Source: an uncultured Gammaproteobacteria bacterium (GTDB lineage: Bacteria; Pseudomonadota; Gammaproteobacteria; Rariloculales; Rariloculaceae). Taken from it: a stretch of DNA of 18,296 nt. Positions 1 to 6,325 of this stretch are shown here, in pieces. The notes beneath the pieces were generated by a model. It was given only the letters and a program-made list of their open reading frames with translations, was not told the DNA's origin and made no database searches. Numbering within the stretch: the stretch's first letter is position 1; each line of letters starts with the position of its first letter. Where the stretch lies: the NCBI GenBank assembly GCA_946887385.1, contig CAMPKU010000065.1, forward strand, positions 1 through 18,296, in the 5' to 3' direction. The translations under genes were made by a program, and so were the position numbers.

Positions 1-1
1 C

Positions 2-775
2 TACTCCGCAGTCGATGTGGCGATCGCCGCCGACGGCGAGGCCACGCTGCCGGCGCTGATCGACGAAGTCCGCCGCCAGAGCGCAGGCAATGCCGCGCGG
101 CTGCGCGCCGCGCGCGGCGCACAGGTCGGCAGCGCGCACAAAGCCGTTCGCGAGCGCGAGATCGACGACGCTCGCTACGGCTGGAACGGCAGCCCGATTA
201 GCGTGCCGCGCATGGTCGCCGAGCTCGGCCGGCAAATTCAGAACGACGACTGGGCCATCGTCTCGGGACACCAGTTCACGGGGCAGTGGCAACGGCGGCT
301 GCTGAACCACGACAAGTTCCATCGCTACAACGGCGATTGCGGCGGCTTCGGCATCGGCTACGACACGCCGGCCTCGGTGGGCGGCGCGCTCGCCCATCGC
401 GAGCACGGCCGGCTGTCGGTCGGCATCGTGGGCGACGGCGATTTCAACTTCGTGGGCGCAGGCGCGCTGTGGACCGCGGCGCACCACAAGATACCTCTGC
501 TGCTGATCGTGCATAACAATCGGGCCTATCACGCGGAGGTCATGCTCGTGCAGCGCGTGGCGGCACGCCGCGGCCGTGGCAACGCCAACGTCGATATCGG
601 CAACGTGATCCGCGACCCCGCGCCCGACTACGCCAAGATCGCGCAAGGATACGGCGTGTACGCCGAAGGCCCCATCGCCGATCCCGCCGCGCTCGCACCT
701 GCGCTCGAGCGCGCGCTGGCGCGCGTGCGCGCCGGCGAGCCGGCGCTGCTCGACGTGATCTCGCAGCCGCGCTGA
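2..775 (+). CDS. Thiamine-diphosphate-dependent enzyme, C-terminal part (5' end outside window)
   Basis: The reading frame is open from the first bases of the window, so the gene starts upstream. A GTG at 17 is only an internal codon. About 257 residues are visible: the end of the central domain, then the pyrimidine/diphosphate-binding C-terminal domain. The ThDP/Mg-binding motif is seen as GDGDFNF near residue 144 of the visible part, followed about 28 residues later by HNNRAYH, matching the GDG-X(25-30)-NN pattern of the acetolactate synthase / benzoylformate decarboxylase superfamily. The family makes or breaks C-C bonds next to a carbonyl, usually in the cytoplasm. The catalytic Glu lies in the missing N-terminal domain, so the substrate (2-oxo acid decarboxylase, carboligase or lyase) cannot be assigned. 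The next gene, a cytochrome c, follows after 10 bp and is probably cotranscribed, which is an unusual partner for this family. Confidence 0.88.
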   Translation, partial: YSAVDVAIAADGEATLPALIDEVRRQSAGNAARLRAARGAQVGSAHKAVREREIDDARYGWNGSPISVPRMVAELGRQIQNDDWAIVSGHQFTGQWQRRLLNHDKFHRYNGDCGGFGIGYDTPASVGGALAHREHGRLSVGIVGDGDFNFVGAGALWTAAHHKIPLLLIVHNNRAYHAEVMLVQRVAARRGRGNANVDIGNVIRDPAPDYAKIAQGYGVYAEGPIADPAALAPALERALARVRAGEPALLDVISQPR

Positions 776-785
776 GAGGCTACGC

Positions 786-1193
786 ATGACGCCACGAAAG
801 CTTCACCGCTTGCTCGCCTGTGCCGTGGCGACGAGCACCGCTTTGGTTGCCGCATCTCTCGCAGCTCAGCAAGCGGGCGGCGCCGTGGTCGGCGACGCGG
901 CGCGCGGTGAGCCGTTGTTCGCCGACACCTTCAATTGCTACGCGTGCCACGGCTTCGACGCGCAGAGCGGCGAGCGCCGCCTCGTGCCGCTCAACTACAC
1001 GCAAGAAGGGTTCATCACGTTCGTGCAGAGCTCGCCGCTCCCGAACATGCCGGCCTACCCAGACGCCTCGGCGCAGCAGCTTGCCGACATCTACGCTTAC
1101 ATCCAAACGATCCGTGCGGACGCGCCGGCGCTCGCCGAAGTGCCGCTACTGCGCGACATTCTCGACCGAAAAAGCCGCGCGGCGGCCCGCTAG
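786..1193 (+). CDS. Exported monoheme cytochrome c
   Basis: A 135-residue class I cytochrome c. An N-terminal signal peptide (about residues 1-27: basic MTPRKLHR, then a hydrophobic stretch ending near LAAQQ) sends it to the periplasm. The heme-binding motif CYACH is at 51-55 and the probable axial Met88 lies in NMPAYP. The C-terminal helix (SAQQLADIYAYIQTIR) is typical of the fold. A GAGAGG ribosome site (774-779) stands six bases before the ATG and overlaps the stop of the ThDP-enzyme gene, so translation is probably coupled. It likely carries electrons from a periplasmic dehydrogenase to the respiratory chain; the actual partner is unknown. There is only one heme and no fused domain. Confidence 0.9.
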   Translation: MTPRKLHRLLACAVATSTALVAASLAAQQAGGAVVGDAARGEPLFADTFNCYACHGFDAQSGERRLVPLNYTQEGFITFVQSSPLPNMPAYPDASAQQLADIYAYIQTIRADAPALAEVPLLRDILDRKSRAAAR

Positions 1194-1223
1194 CCATGGA
1201 GCACGTGCCGGCCCGCGCGGCCC

Positions 1224-1232
1224 TGTTACACT
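1224..1232 (+). promoter_or_regulatory. Putative extended -10 promoter (TGTTACACT) for the DUF6152 gene
   Basis: TGTTACACT fits the extended -10 form TGn-TANNNT, with TACACT at 1227-1232. No convincing -35 is seen 16-18 bp upstream. Transcription would start near 1239, just before the ribosome site at 1243-1249. The ten bases CTGTTACACT recur exactly at 6308-6317 ahead of another plus-strand gene, which supports a promoter role. Confidence 0.45.
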
Positions 1233-1242
1233 AAACCGCTCT

Positions 1243-1249
1243 AAAGGAG
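1243..1249 (+). promoter_or_regulatory. Strong ribosome-binding site that decides the start of the DUF6152 gene
   Basis: AAAGGAG is a near-perfect anti-16S match. Its six-base spacing favours the ATG at 1256 over the ATG at 1250, where spacing would be zero. Confidence 0.7.
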
Positions 1250-1255
1250 ATGGGC

Positions 1256-1642
1256 ATGAGGAAGGTCTTGGGTTGCCTGCTCGGCGGCGCGGTGGCGCTG
1301 ACGACACCCGTGTTCGCGCATCACTCCGCGGTCATGTTCGACGATACCAAAGAGATCACCGTCACGGGCACCGTCAAAGAATTCCAGTACACGAACCCGC
1401 ACTCCTGGCTGCTCGTCGACGTGAAGAACGACGACGGCACCATCACCACGTGGGGATTCGAGGCCGAAGGCCCCAGCACGCTTACCCGCGCCGGCATCCG
1501 CAGGAGCGATTTTGCGGAGGGCACTGCGATCACGATCACGGGCAATCCGATGCGCGACGGCCGGCCCGCCGCGGCGTGGATCAAAGCCACGCGCGGCGAC
1601 GGCAAAGAGTTCGACCCGCGCGCCGGATTCGCCATCCGCTGA
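1256..1642 (+). CDS. Exported DUF6152 family protein
   Basis: About 128 residues. A signal peptide covers residues 1-21 (MRKVLGCLLGG...PVFA), after which the mature protein begins HHS. The signature HHSAVMFD, then VTGTVKEFQYTNPHSW, and a later ITITGNP segment match my recollection of the DUF6152 family, small periplasmic beta-rich proteins of unknown function. The start at 1256 is chosen over the in-frame ATG at 1250 because the strong ribosome site AAAGGAG (1243-1249) lies six bases before 1256 but directly abuts 1250. The gene has its own putative promoter and converges with the minus-strand operon ending at 1700. The paired N-terminal histidines after cleavage suggest metal binding, but this is inference. 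Confidence 0.82.
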   Translation: MRKVLGCLLGGAVALTTPVFAHHSAVMFDDTKEITVTGTVKEFQYTNPHSWLLVDVKNDDGTITTWGFEAEGPSTLTRAGIRRSDFAEGTAITITGNPMRDGRPAAAWIKATRGDGKEFDPRAGFAIR

Positions 1643-1699
1643 AGGCTCGCGCCGCCTCGAAGCGCCGCCAAGCGCGCCGCGGTCGAAGCTCTTTTCAGC

Positions 1700-2458
1700 T
1701 CAACGCGCGGAACACGGTTGCGGATCCCAGCCGCTGCGGTCGTCTTGCTTGCGGAAGTTGCTACTCGTGATCGGCGCCGTGGTGTAGGACTGCGGATCGT
1801 CGACGATCGATTTCACCACGAGCCACTGTGAGCCGTCGGGCTGCACGAGCAGATCGAAGTACTCCGTGAGCACCGCGGAGGCGCTATACGGAACCCCGTT
1901 CTTGCGCAAATACCCTTCGGCCAAATTTGTCGTCGTCACCATGAGGCTGCCGTTTGCGGGCGGGCGGCCGGGACCGCCGCCGTGCGGCTGCCACTGCGCG
2001 CGCGACACCCCTTGCAGCGACGGCGCGGCGGCCGCCGGCGGCTCGCCGAAATGGAGCAGCCGCGTCTGCCGGCCCGCATCGGTTTCGATCCGGAGCGTGG
2101 AGTCGTCTTGCCACGCAACTCGAATCCGCCCCGGCACGCGCATGAGCGCCGGCGCACCGTACGCCTTGCAAGCGTTGCCCGCCGCCTCGTCTCTAGCCGG
2201 GTCCCAAGCTCGAGCGGTGGCCGCAGCCGCGGGCGTGAGCTGCACGCCGTCGAAGTCGCCGGCCGGCGGCGTGACCATGCGAAAGCGCCAATCCTCCGTG
2301 ACGATCGACACCCACTGACCCGTGAGATCGATTGGCGCGGAGTCGCGCGCACTGCGCGCGGGGCCGCCGGGCGGCTGCGCCGTCGCCGCGCCGCTGCCAA
2401 CACCGACGAGCGTGATGAGCAGCGCTGCCGCCATTCGGCCTTCGCTCGACCGCTTCAT
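1700..2458 (-). CDS. Exported protein of unknown function, paralogue of the protein at 3441-4298
   Basis: A 252-residue protein with a signal peptide (about 1-28, ending ATAQ). I do not recognise a named family. Visible landmarks are TGQWVSIVTED at 46-56, a single Cys at 97, and VTTTNLAEGYLRKNGV at 174-189 followed by LTEYFDLL. These align in the same order with AGVWNMTLTED, QCRVHP and VTTTHLKEGWLRRNGV in the first gene of this operon, so the two are paralogues. The beta-rich pattern and the G-x-W opening recall lipocalin-like barrels, but this is only a resemblance. An Ala/Pro/Gly-rich insert lies at about 139-171. The start overlaps the stop of the hydrolase gene by four bases (ATGA, 2455-2458), which implies translational coupling. 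It is the last gene of the operon. Confidence 0.82.
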   Translation of the reverse strand: MKRSSEGRMAAALLITLVGVGSGAATAQPPGGPARSARDSAPIDLTGQWVSIVTEDWRFRMVTPPAGDFDGVQLTPAAAATARAWDPARDEAAGNACKAYGAPALMRVPGRIRVAWQDDSTLRIETDAGRQTRLLHFGEPPAAAAPSLQGVSRAQWQPHGGGPGRPPANGSLMVTTTNLAEGYLRKNGVPYSASAVLTEYFDLLVQPDGSQWLVVKSIVDDPQSYTTAPITSSNFRKQDDRSGWDPQPCSAR

Positions 2459-3429
2459 GGTTGCTCTCCGGAGGCCGCGCTCAGAGTGCGATACGTGGCT
2501 TCGATGAAGCCGTCAGCGGCGCCCTCTCTGGTGCCGTAGACGGGGTCGTAGTCGAACGTGGGCTTCGCGGCCTTGACCTGCTCGAGCGTCATCCCCTGGT
2601 CCATCATGCTCTTGATGCGGTCGCCGACGACGATGACCATTTCGCGATAGTTCAACACGTCGCCGAGATTGGAGATGCGGCCGTGGCCGGGAATGACGAG
2701 CGTGCCGCCGTCCTGACCATAAACGGGGATGATGATATCCACGAGCTTCTCGATCGCCTGCACGAGGCCTGCGTAGCTGCCGCCGCTTGCCGTATCGATG
2801 AACGGATAGCTGGTGGTTACGAAAACATCGCCTGCCGAGATCACGTCGGATTGGCGGAAGAACACGATGCTGTCGCCGTCCGTGTGCGCCTCCGGCACAT
2901 GAATGATCTCGATCCCTTCGCCGTTGTAGTAGAGCTCCTTCTTGCTGCCGAAAAACGTGCTCGTGGGCCAACCGCCGGACGGCATGGCCTGCGCACCCGT
3001 ATCCGAGCTCAAACGCAGCAACACGTTCTCGTGCGCGATGATCGCAGCGCCGACTCCGGAGTCGCGGATGGCGCCGGCCATGTTGCCGCCGCTCACCGTC
3101 GTGCCCGCGGCACGCAGGTTCACGTTTCCGCCGGTGTGATCGCCGTGGTGGTGCGTGTTGAGGATGTAGTGGATGGGCTGCGGCGAAATTGTGCGAATCG
3201 CCGCGACGATCTTCTCCGACAACGGTGCGAACTGCGTGTCGACGAGCAACACGCCGTCCTCGCCCACCTGCATCGTGATGTTGCCGCCGGCTCCAACCAG
3301 CATGTACAGGTTGTCACGCACGGGCAGCGCCTGAATCTCCACGACGTCGAAATTCTGTTGCGGTTGCGCCGCGCAGACCCCGGCGCCCGCGACAGCGGCC
3401 AACGACGCCATCCAGATGCAACGCTTCAT
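2455..3429 (-). CDS. Exported metallo-beta-lactamase-fold zinc hydrolase
   Basis: A 324-residue protein with a signal peptide (about 1-21, MKRCIWMASLAAVAGAGVCA). All metal ligands of the MBL fold are present: H93-x-H95-x-D97-H98 in THHHGDHTGG, H182 in EAHTDGD, D201 in ISAGDVF and H249 in IPGHGR. A dinuclear zinc (or iron) hydrolase acting in the periplasm is therefore likely. The substrate is not indicated; beta-lactamase activity should not be assumed, since the family also covers lactonases, thioesterases and PQQ-linked hydrolases. The start is set by a GGAG ribosome site just upstream and by the signal peptide. The same frame is open further upstream to 4245, but that stretch overlaps the preceding gene and has no hydrolase features. 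Spacing is 11 bp to the upstream gene, with an ATGA overlap to the downstream one. Confidence 0.92.
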   Translation of the reverse strand: MKRCIWMASLAAVAGAGVCAAQPQQNFDVVEIQALPVRDNLYMLVGAGGNITMQVGEDGVLLVDTQFAPLSEKIVAAIRTISPQPIHYILNTHHHGDHTGGNVNLRAAGTTVSGGNMAGAIRDSGVGAAIIAHENVLLRLSSDTGAQAMPSGGWPTSTFFGSKKELYYNGEGIEIIHVPEAHTDGDSIVFFRQSDVISAGDVFVTTSYPFIDTASGGSYAGLVQAIEKLVDIIIPVYGQDGGTLVIPGHGRISNLGDVLNYREMVIVVGDRIKSMMDQGMTLEQVKAAKPTFDYDPVYGTREGAADGFIEATYRTLSAASGEQP

Positions 3430-3440
3430 CTTTGGCTCCA

Positions 3441-4298
3441 CTACGGCTGCGGCAACTGCGCGAGTCGCTTGCGGTACTCGGGATACATCGTGGCCGCGCC
3501 GCCCATCGCCGCTTCGACGGGAATGCCGTGATTGCGCGCGAACTCGATGAGGAACGGGTTTTCGCCGGGCAAGTAGTGGGGGAAGTAGCCCACTTCGGGC
3601 AGGAGCACCTCGACCACGCTCTCGCAAGGGTAGGCGCCGATCGTCACGGCCTCGGACAGCGTGTAATCGCGGTTGCGGAAGAAGGGCTCCTCGAGGTACT
3701 TCGGATCTTGAACGAACACGCTCCACGTCAAGTGATCGCCGTGGCGGATGAAGTGCTCCGTAACCGTGGCTGCATCGCTGCGCGCCACACCGTTGCGCCG
3801 CAACCAGCCTTCCTTCAGGTGCGTGGTGGTGACCTTCAACGTGTTTCCCACCCATTCGCCGGTGGAATAGCCCATCGACGTATGCTCGGCGTGCTCCGCA
3901 GGATGCGGCCGCCCGTCCATCCAGATCGCGCGCTGCGTGTTCCAGGCGAAGTGCTGGATATGGACGGCGATGAGCTGCTGCGTCGTCGTATCGACTTCGT
4001 GCCACATACGAATGTCGGCGAAGCTGTTCGCATAGTCCGACGGATGCACGCGGCACTGATAGTCGGGCAGCGACAAGATCGAGGCGTTCCAGCTGCGCGC
4101 GCGCATGCGATCCGCCTCGTTCAGCGGCAAGCCGGCGTAGTCGCCGAGCTCCGGACCCGGCAAGCGATCCGGAAAGTCTTCCGTCAGCGTCATGTTCCAC
4201 ACGCCGGCGAAGCCGGTTTGGCCGAAGCAAGGCGCCGCGAGCCAAGTACTCGCGAGCACGGCCGCGCGGATCGCACGCATCGCATTGGATCCTGTCAT
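3441..4298 (-). CDS. Exported protein of unknown function, first gene of the MBL operon
   Basis: A 285-residue protein with a signal peptide (about 1-27, ending APCFGQ). The family is not recognised by name. Landmarks: AGVWNMTLTED at 31-41, QCRVHPSDY at 81-89, a His-rich middle (MWHEVD, VHIQHFAW, HPAEHAEHT) and VTTTHLKEGWLRRNGV at 156-171. The G-x-W/TED opening, the Cys and the VTTT block are shared with the protein at 1700-2458. The C-terminal 70 residues, with a second Cys near 225, have no counterpart in the shorter paralogue. The start at 4298 is preferred because AGGGG precedes it at good spacing. The ATG at 4337 sits inside a possible -10 (TATGCT, 4333-4338), and the ATG at 4280 is an alternative. 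It is probably cotranscribed with the MBL hydrolase. Confidence 0.8.
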   Translation of the reverse strand: MTGSNAMRAIRAAVLASTWLAAPCFGQTGFAGVWNMTLTEDFPDRLPGPELGDYAGLPLNEADRMRARSWNASILSLPDYQCRVHPSDYANSFADIRMWHEVDTTTQQLIAVHIQHFAWNTQRAIWMDGRPHPAEHAEHTSMGYSTGEWVGNTLKVTTTHLKEGWLRRNGVARSDAATVTEHFIRHGDHLTWSVFVQDPKYLEEPFFRNRDYTLSEAVTIGAYPCESVVEVLLPEVGYFPHYLPGENPFLIEFARNHGIPVEAAMGGAATMYPEYRKRLAQLPQP

Positions 4299-4368
4299 CC
4301 GATCGCCCCTGCGTTCTTCACGAATCCGTTGCAGCATAGCGGAGGCGCCCGAAACCGCGCCAGCGAGG

Positions 4369-5235
4369 CTAAGCGCCGAGGCTGCTGCGCCCGATGCACT
4401 CGGCTGCGGTCACGGCGCGCGCCAAAACGCCGAGCGAGCCGAGCGCCGAGCAAGCCGGCTCTACATCGCTCTCCTCCACGCCCACACGCGCGCTCCAGCG
4501 CGTCGTGCGCAGCCACTCCGCCGCGTCTGCCGCAGTCAGGTCGTAACGGGCCGCAATCAGTTGCGCGGCGTTCGGCTTCGCGCGCAGCGCGCGCGCTTCA
4601 TCCAATACCGTCGCCACGACGCGCTCCAACGCGGCGCGGCGCTCACTGTCGATGCCATTGGCCGCGCAGACCACGAACGCGGGCCACGGTGCCGTGAGCT
4701 CTGCGACGCGCCGAAACGCACCCGCATCGACGAGCGGCTTCGTCATGAATTTTTCCCAGAAGAACACGTCGGCCTTCCCGGCCGCGAACGCCGCCACCGC
4801 ACCGTCGAGATTACCGACCGGCACGAACGTCATTCGCTCCACGGGCCAGCCCTGCGCTCGCGCATGAACGAACGCCATCAAATGCGATCCCGAGCCCGGG
4901 CGGCTGATCGCATAGCGCGCACCGGCAACATCGGCGACGGCTTCGAACCGTGAAGCCGCGGGAACGTGAATGCCCCAAACGAGCGGCGAATCCGTAAACA
5001 GGCTCGCGATCTGAAGCGCCACGCCGCCGGCCGCGGCCGCGACAGCGCCTTCGGTGAGCAGTAGTGCCGCATCGAGCTCCCCGTCGCGCAGCGCGCTCGC
5101 CATGGCTCCCGAGCCGCCCGGGTAATCCTGCCACCGCACGTCGACGCCGAGCGCCTCGAACCTTCGAGCCTCGAGCGCGAGGCGCCACGGCAAATTGAAG
5201 TGCTCGGGCACGCCACCGATTCGAAGTCCAATCAT
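4369..5235 (-). CDS. Ca3427-like periplasmic-binding-fold protein without a signal peptide
   Basis: A 288-residue type 2 periplasmic-binding-protein fold. The opening (LRIGGVPEHFNLPW), then YPGGSGAMASALRDGELDAALLLTEGAVA at about 38-66, SPLVWGIHV at 83-91 and ISRPGSGSHLMA at 109-120, match my memory of Ca3427-like proteins, relatives of the SsuA/THI5 group that bind small organic ligands. No signal peptide or lipobox is visible: the fold starts at residue 3. No permease or ATPase gene is adjacent, so it may act in the cytoplasm as an enzyme or sensor rather than with a transporter. It lies 60 bp downstream of the cytochrome c gene on the same strand and is probably the last gene of that operon. 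No strong ribosome site is visible. The last 25 residues (VLARAVTAAECIGRSSLGA) look like an extra tail. Confidence 0.75.
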   Translation of the reverse strand: MIGLRIGGVPEHFNLPWRLALEARRFEALGVDVRWQDYPGGSGAMASALRDGELDAALLLTEGAVAAAAGGVALQIASLFTDSPLVWGIHVPAASRFEAVADVAGARYAISRPGSGSHLMAFVHARAQGWPVERMTFVPVGNLDGAVAAFAAGKADVFFWEKFMTKPLVDAGAFRRVAELTAPWPAFVVCAANGIDSERRAALERVVATVLDEARALRAKPNAAQLIAARYDLTAADAAEWLRTTRWSARVGVEESDVEPACSALGSLGVLARAVTAAECIGRSSLGA

Positions 5236-5295
5236 GGGGTTACGAAGGTCTCTTCAGAGCATCGTGAGGAAAGGCGCGAAGGCACCCGCCAGAGG

Positions 5296-5631
5296 CTAAG
5301 GCGTCTTCGGCGCGAGATACGCAGCGAGTGCGTCGAGGTCCGCATCGCTAATCTCGGTTTTGCGAAACGGCGGCATCACCGACACGCCGGTACGGACGAA
5401 CGTCCGCGTGAGCTCCGGCACGAGGTCCGTGCGCTGCTCGAGCGCCGCCGGCTTGGCTCCCTTATAGAGCGCTTCGAGCGCTTGGGTTCCGGGATGCCGG
5501 GGGCCCGGCGCATGACACGGGGCGCACCAGTACTCGAACACCTCGCCGCCGCGCGCAACGCGCGCCTCTTGCGCCTGCGCGGCGCCGCTCAACGCAACCA
5601 CGAGGCCCACGGCCAGCACTCTGCTGTTCAT
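5296..5631 (-). CDS. Exported monoheme cytochrome c
   Basis: A 111-residue class I cytochrome c. The signal peptide is 1-20 (MNSRVLAVGLVVALSGAAQA), the heme motif CAPCH is at 36-40, and the likely axial Met86 is in VSVMPPFRKTEISDADLDALAAYL, a classic C-terminal cytochrome c pattern. Two starts are possible. ATG 5643 overlaps the upstream stop as ATGA; ATG 5631 is preceded by GAGGG at ideal spacing, and that site lies within the first codons of the longer form. Both give an exported protein. The gene is coupled to the Tat-signal protein upstream. It is likely an electron acceptor for a periplasmic oxidoreductase, possibly that upstream protein (inference from position only). Confidence 0.9.
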   Translation of the reverse strand: MNSRVLAVGLVVALSGAAQAQEARVARGGEVFEYWCAPCHAPGPRHPGTQALEALYKGAKPAALEQRTDLVPELTRTFVRTGVSVMPPFRKTEISDADLDALAAYLAPKTP

Positions 5632-5639
5632 GGCTACCC

Positions 5640-6230
5640 TCATGCCCGCGCCACCGGCGCAATCACCCACGAGAACAACGCTTCGGCCGGCGGCAACGCG
5701 GCCGCATCGACCGTCACAGCGGTTGCCGTGCGCACGGCCCCCCGCTCTCTCGGGCATGTCGCGACGACGTCGGCCACGGCCGCTGCCCACCCCGGGCGCG
5801 ACGCCGCCGCGGCGGCTGCGGGCATCATCGCCGCCGAGCCTTCGAATCGATGGGCAAGGCAGCCGTCCGCGGCCACGACGTGCTCGCCGCGAAATACCAC
5901 GCGCATGCGCTGATCCCAGGCGAGCCGTTCGAGGCAAAACAGCGCGCCGTGCGCCGTCATGCCGGCGATGGCCGCAGGGCCTTGCTTCCAACGGTGATAG
6001 AGATCGTCGTACCAAAAGCGAGTGACGTCGCCGTCGAGCGCCTGAACCGCGAGACCGGCGGCCGCGGCGCGGCGCGCAAAGGCGGCGCTAGCGGGGAAAC
6101 GAGTGTCGTACACGATCTTGTAGAGCGCCTGCGCGTCCGCGGCGCGCGTCTCGAGCGACGACGCTCGCGCGGCGACGGGCAATGCCGCGGCGGCGAGGCC
6201 GATTTTCAAAAGCTCCCTTCGGTTCGTCAT
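5640..6230 (-). CDS. Tat-exported protein of unknown function
   Basis: A 196-residue protein opening MTNRRELLKIGLAAAALPVAARA, a clear twin-arginine signal (RRELLK), so it is probably folded, perhaps with a cofactor, before export. I do not recognise the family. The mature part has a recognisable alpha/beta opening (ALYKIVYDTRFPASAAFARRA), a GDVTRFWYDDL segment at 67-77, IAGMTAHGALFCLERLA at 88-104 with Cys99, and a second Cys124. The tail is Ala-rich. The start at 6230 is chosen for the Tat signal and a GGAACG site; the open frame continues 50 codons upstream without support. It is the first gene of a minus-strand operon and overlaps the cytochrome c gene by ATGA if the longer cytochrome start is used. 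The 95-bp divergent region upstream carries a palindrome and a -10-like TATGAT. Confidence 0.78.
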   Translation of the reverse strand: MTNRRELLKIGLAAAALPVAARASSLETRAADAQALYKIVYDTRFPASAAFARRAAAAGLAVQALDGDVTRFWYDDLYHRWKQGPAAIAGMTAHGALFCLERLAWDQRMRVVFRGEHVVAADGCLAHRFEGSAAMMPAAAAAASRPGWAAAVADVVATCPRERGAVRTATAVTVDAAALPPAEALFSWVIAPVARA

Positions 6231-6257
6231 GCAACGTTCCGGCTCAAGAACGCCCGT

Positions 6258-6263
6258 ATCATA
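6258..6263 (-). promoter_or_regulatory. Putative -10 element for the Tat-protein operon
   Basis: TATGAT on the minus strand matches five of six -10 bases. It would place the transcript start near 6251, about 20 bases before the ATG at 6230. No -35 is visible; that position is occupied by the GC palindrome at 6273-6288. Confidence 0.35.
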
Positions 6264-6272
6264 CGACGTGCC

Positions 6273-6288
6273 GTCGCGCGCGCGCGAC
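6273..6288. promoter_or_regulatory. Perfect 16-bp palindrome between divergent operons
   Basis: GTCGCGCGCGCGCGAC is fully self-complementary and contains twelve alternating C/G bases. It sits where the -35 of the leftward promoter should be, and just upstream of the -35 position of the rightward one. It could be an operator for a dimeric regulator, a Z-DNA-prone tract, or chance in GC-rich sequence. Confidence 0.35.
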
Positions 6289-6308
6289 CCGCCCGGCGGC
6301 GCGGCCGC

Positions 6309-6317
6309 TGTTACACT
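6309..6317 (+). promoter_or_regulatory. Putative extended -10 promoter (TGTTACACT) giving a near-leaderless mRNA
   Basis: TGTTACACT is identical to the element at 1224-1232. The last base of TACACT is eight bases before the ATG at 6326, so transcription would begin within about three bases of the start codon. No ribosome-binding sequence precedes that ATG, in agreement. Confidence 0.42.
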
Positions 6318-6325
6318 TTGCGACC

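Noticed and set aside
1643..1699. GC-rich stretch between convergent genes as a terminator
   Set aside because: Repeated GCGCCGCC runs in direct orientation; no convincing stem with a T tract.
2455..3429. Calling the MBL protein an antibiotic-resistance beta-lactamase
   Set aside because: The zinc ligands only define the superfamily fold; nothing shows beta-lactam specificity, and the operon context argues for metabolism.
3430..4245. Upstream extension of the MBL hydrolase frame to a 596-residue protein
   Set aside because: The signal peptide and ribosome site place the start at 3429; the extension lies inside the upstream exported-protein gene and shows no domain.
3432..4697. Long plus-strand open frame (421 codons) opposite the MBL operon and the binding-protein gene
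   Set aside because: Composition is Arg/His/Ala-rich without any domain, and it lies opposite clearly coding genes; it is a GC-rich shadow frame.
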